DNA from: Rhynchonema sp. JSB1_4
Lineage: Eukaryota > Nematoda > Chromadorea > Monhysterida > Xyalidae
DNA: 64,000 bases
NCBI GenBank assembly: GCA_030248065.1
Contig: JASAMV010008455.1
Coordinates: 22,902-86,901, forward strand
Direction: 5' to 3'
Part shown: positions 63,071-64,000 of the stretch, piece by piece
How the letters are laid out: each line of letters begins with the position of its first letter
Position numbering within the stretch: position 1 is the stretch's first letter
Notes under the pieces: generated by a model
What the model was told of the DNA's origin: nothing
The model's input: the letters and a program-made list of their open reading frames with translations, nothing else
Database searches by the model: none
Position numbers and translations under genes: made by a program

Positions 63071-63395
63071 GCAACGATGGGAATTCGACCCAAAGCGAGG
63101 TCAACTGAGAAAAATGATCAAGCTGCGTCATAACAAACGTGCGCAAAGGCAGATTCAGCAACAAAATGTTTATTTCAAAACTTGCGCCGTTGAGGAGGAG
63201 GAACTCCGTTTGAGGGAAGCTTTAGTCACCACATCAGGATCGCATGTTGCACAAAAATCTCGCCGTTTGGACTTGACCAGGCACAGTAAGCACTGTGGTG
63301 TGGCCTGACCCAGGATAATGTTTCAGCAATCTGTCAACTACCGTATAACCCAACCGGCTGTCCATTCCTTCGCGCGACAGTCATGTAGAATCCGA
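63071..63395 (+). CDS. Two candidate exons of a basic, charged protein
   Basis: A plus-strand open stretch from about 63071 encodes QRWEFDPKRGQLRKMIK and further Arg/Gln/Glu-rich sequence, coiled-coil in character, up to a GTAAGC donor at 63287. A 42-nt intron ending TAATGTTTCAG leads to 63329, where the phase-matched frame stops at TAG 63393-63395. A different frame, reached by a CAG acceptor at 63391, stays open to a GTAAGA donor at 63490. Which is used cannot be told. The opposite-strand exon at 62690-62839 is close by, so the two genes would converge or overlap. Family not recognised. Confidence 0.3.
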
Positions 63396-64000
63396 ATCTG
63401 CCCCGGGTCTGCACCCATTCCATACCACCGACTTTGGGACGCGGAATTTGGAATCGATTCGGCTCAAGCGCGCACAATCTTGGAAGTGGTAAGATTTGCA
63501 TTGTAATTTTATGTGATCAGAACACAGAACATTTTTCTTCACCTATTCTGTCAACGAATTTTACCAATATGTACAAACATATACGCAGGTACCGACAGCA
63601 AGAACTTTGCGTGTAAAACATAGCGGTCCGGTAGGCCTCCGATTGACCGGTAGTCAACCGCGGTTGCGCCAAAAATCCTGCGCCCGGTTACGCAACTTGC
63701 ACGGTAATCTGTACATAGCCCAATCCTTTACCCACACACACTGCTTCACAAATGGTTCAACTTCAGCGCACCAATTTTAGCTCAAAGTTCACCCTCCTAT
63801 ATAGGTATTTGTCACACATCCGTGTGTGAAACGTGAGTCGGCCAGACCACTCACCGATCACTGGTCCATTCGACTGTATTGGATGTGGGTGGTCGTTGTT
63901 AGGTGACGACCGGACTTAAAGGAACGATGATTCTGACTTGAAGCGTACATTTCGTGTTGAGTGATGTTTCACACACCAGGAAGTTTTACTTTGTTATATT

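Noticed and set aside
1764..63971. CRISPR array as an explanation for the repeated TGATGTTTCA motif
   Set aside because: Spacing is irregular, orientation mixed, unit far too short, and the genome is an animal's.

Overview
This is a piece of an intron-rich animal genome, most likely a nematode. The evidence is short exons joined by GT-AG introns whose acceptors are usually TTTCAG-like, animal gene families (KCNQ potassium channel, phospholipid scramblase, doublecortin protein, tubulin polyglutamylase, rhodopsin-like GPCR), and a tandem pair of about 75-residue proteins of a type I associate with nematodes. The species is not identifiable by eye. All exon coordinates were read by hand from splice signals, phase and protein similarity. 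The phase closes over the whole coding model for the doublecortin and TTLL genes.

Layout. 0-3 kb: foldback and tandem repeats, a CA microsatellite. 3-7.5 kb: a phospholipid scramblase on + (4827-6302), flanked by unassigned minus-strand membrane-protein exons. 8.6-20.7 kb: a KCNQ/Kv7 channel on the minus strand, S1-S6, pore and calmodulin/tetramerisation C-terminus all recognisable, its introns loaded with foldback elements including a 2.1-kb GC-ended palindrome. 20.7-24.7 kb: one orphan minus exon. 24.7-29.6 kb: two tandem small membrane proteins and an uncharacterised C-terminal exon, with a 1.2-kb foldback containing a tRNA-like sequence between the paralogues. 29.8-31.8 kb: a GPCR on minus, carrying a hAT-type MITE with a perfect 8-bp target duplication in one intron. 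34.4-40.5 kb: a complete 17-exon doublecortin protein with three DCX-like modules and an Arg/Ser tail. 41-50 kb: gene-poor, with a solo LTR and two hAT-type MITEs. 50.7-60.6 kb: a TTLL11-like tubulin polyglutamylase (18 exons). 60.8-64 kb: low-complexity exon, a foldback, and exons of flanking genes.

The most unusual signal is not a gene. A 10-mer, TGATGTTTCA, occurs 32 times exactly (both strands counted) where about 0.1 is expected by chance, and about a third of copies lie within 20 nt of an inferred splice junction, on the donor side (GT, a few bases, then the motif) or as the acceptor itself (TGATGTTTCAG). At least two introns carry it at both ends. A second 12-mer, GCATGATAACAA, occurs 8 times exactly, and two further short motifs are also over-represented. 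They look like intron-associated cis elements or the remains of a mobile intron family; a resemblance to the core of the C. elegans piRNA promoter motif is worth testing. A second theme is a dense set of foldback/MITE elements that sort into TTAA-, TA- and 8-bp-target-site classes.

The genes have no evident shared pathway, although the doublecortin protein and the TTLL enzyme both act on microtubules.
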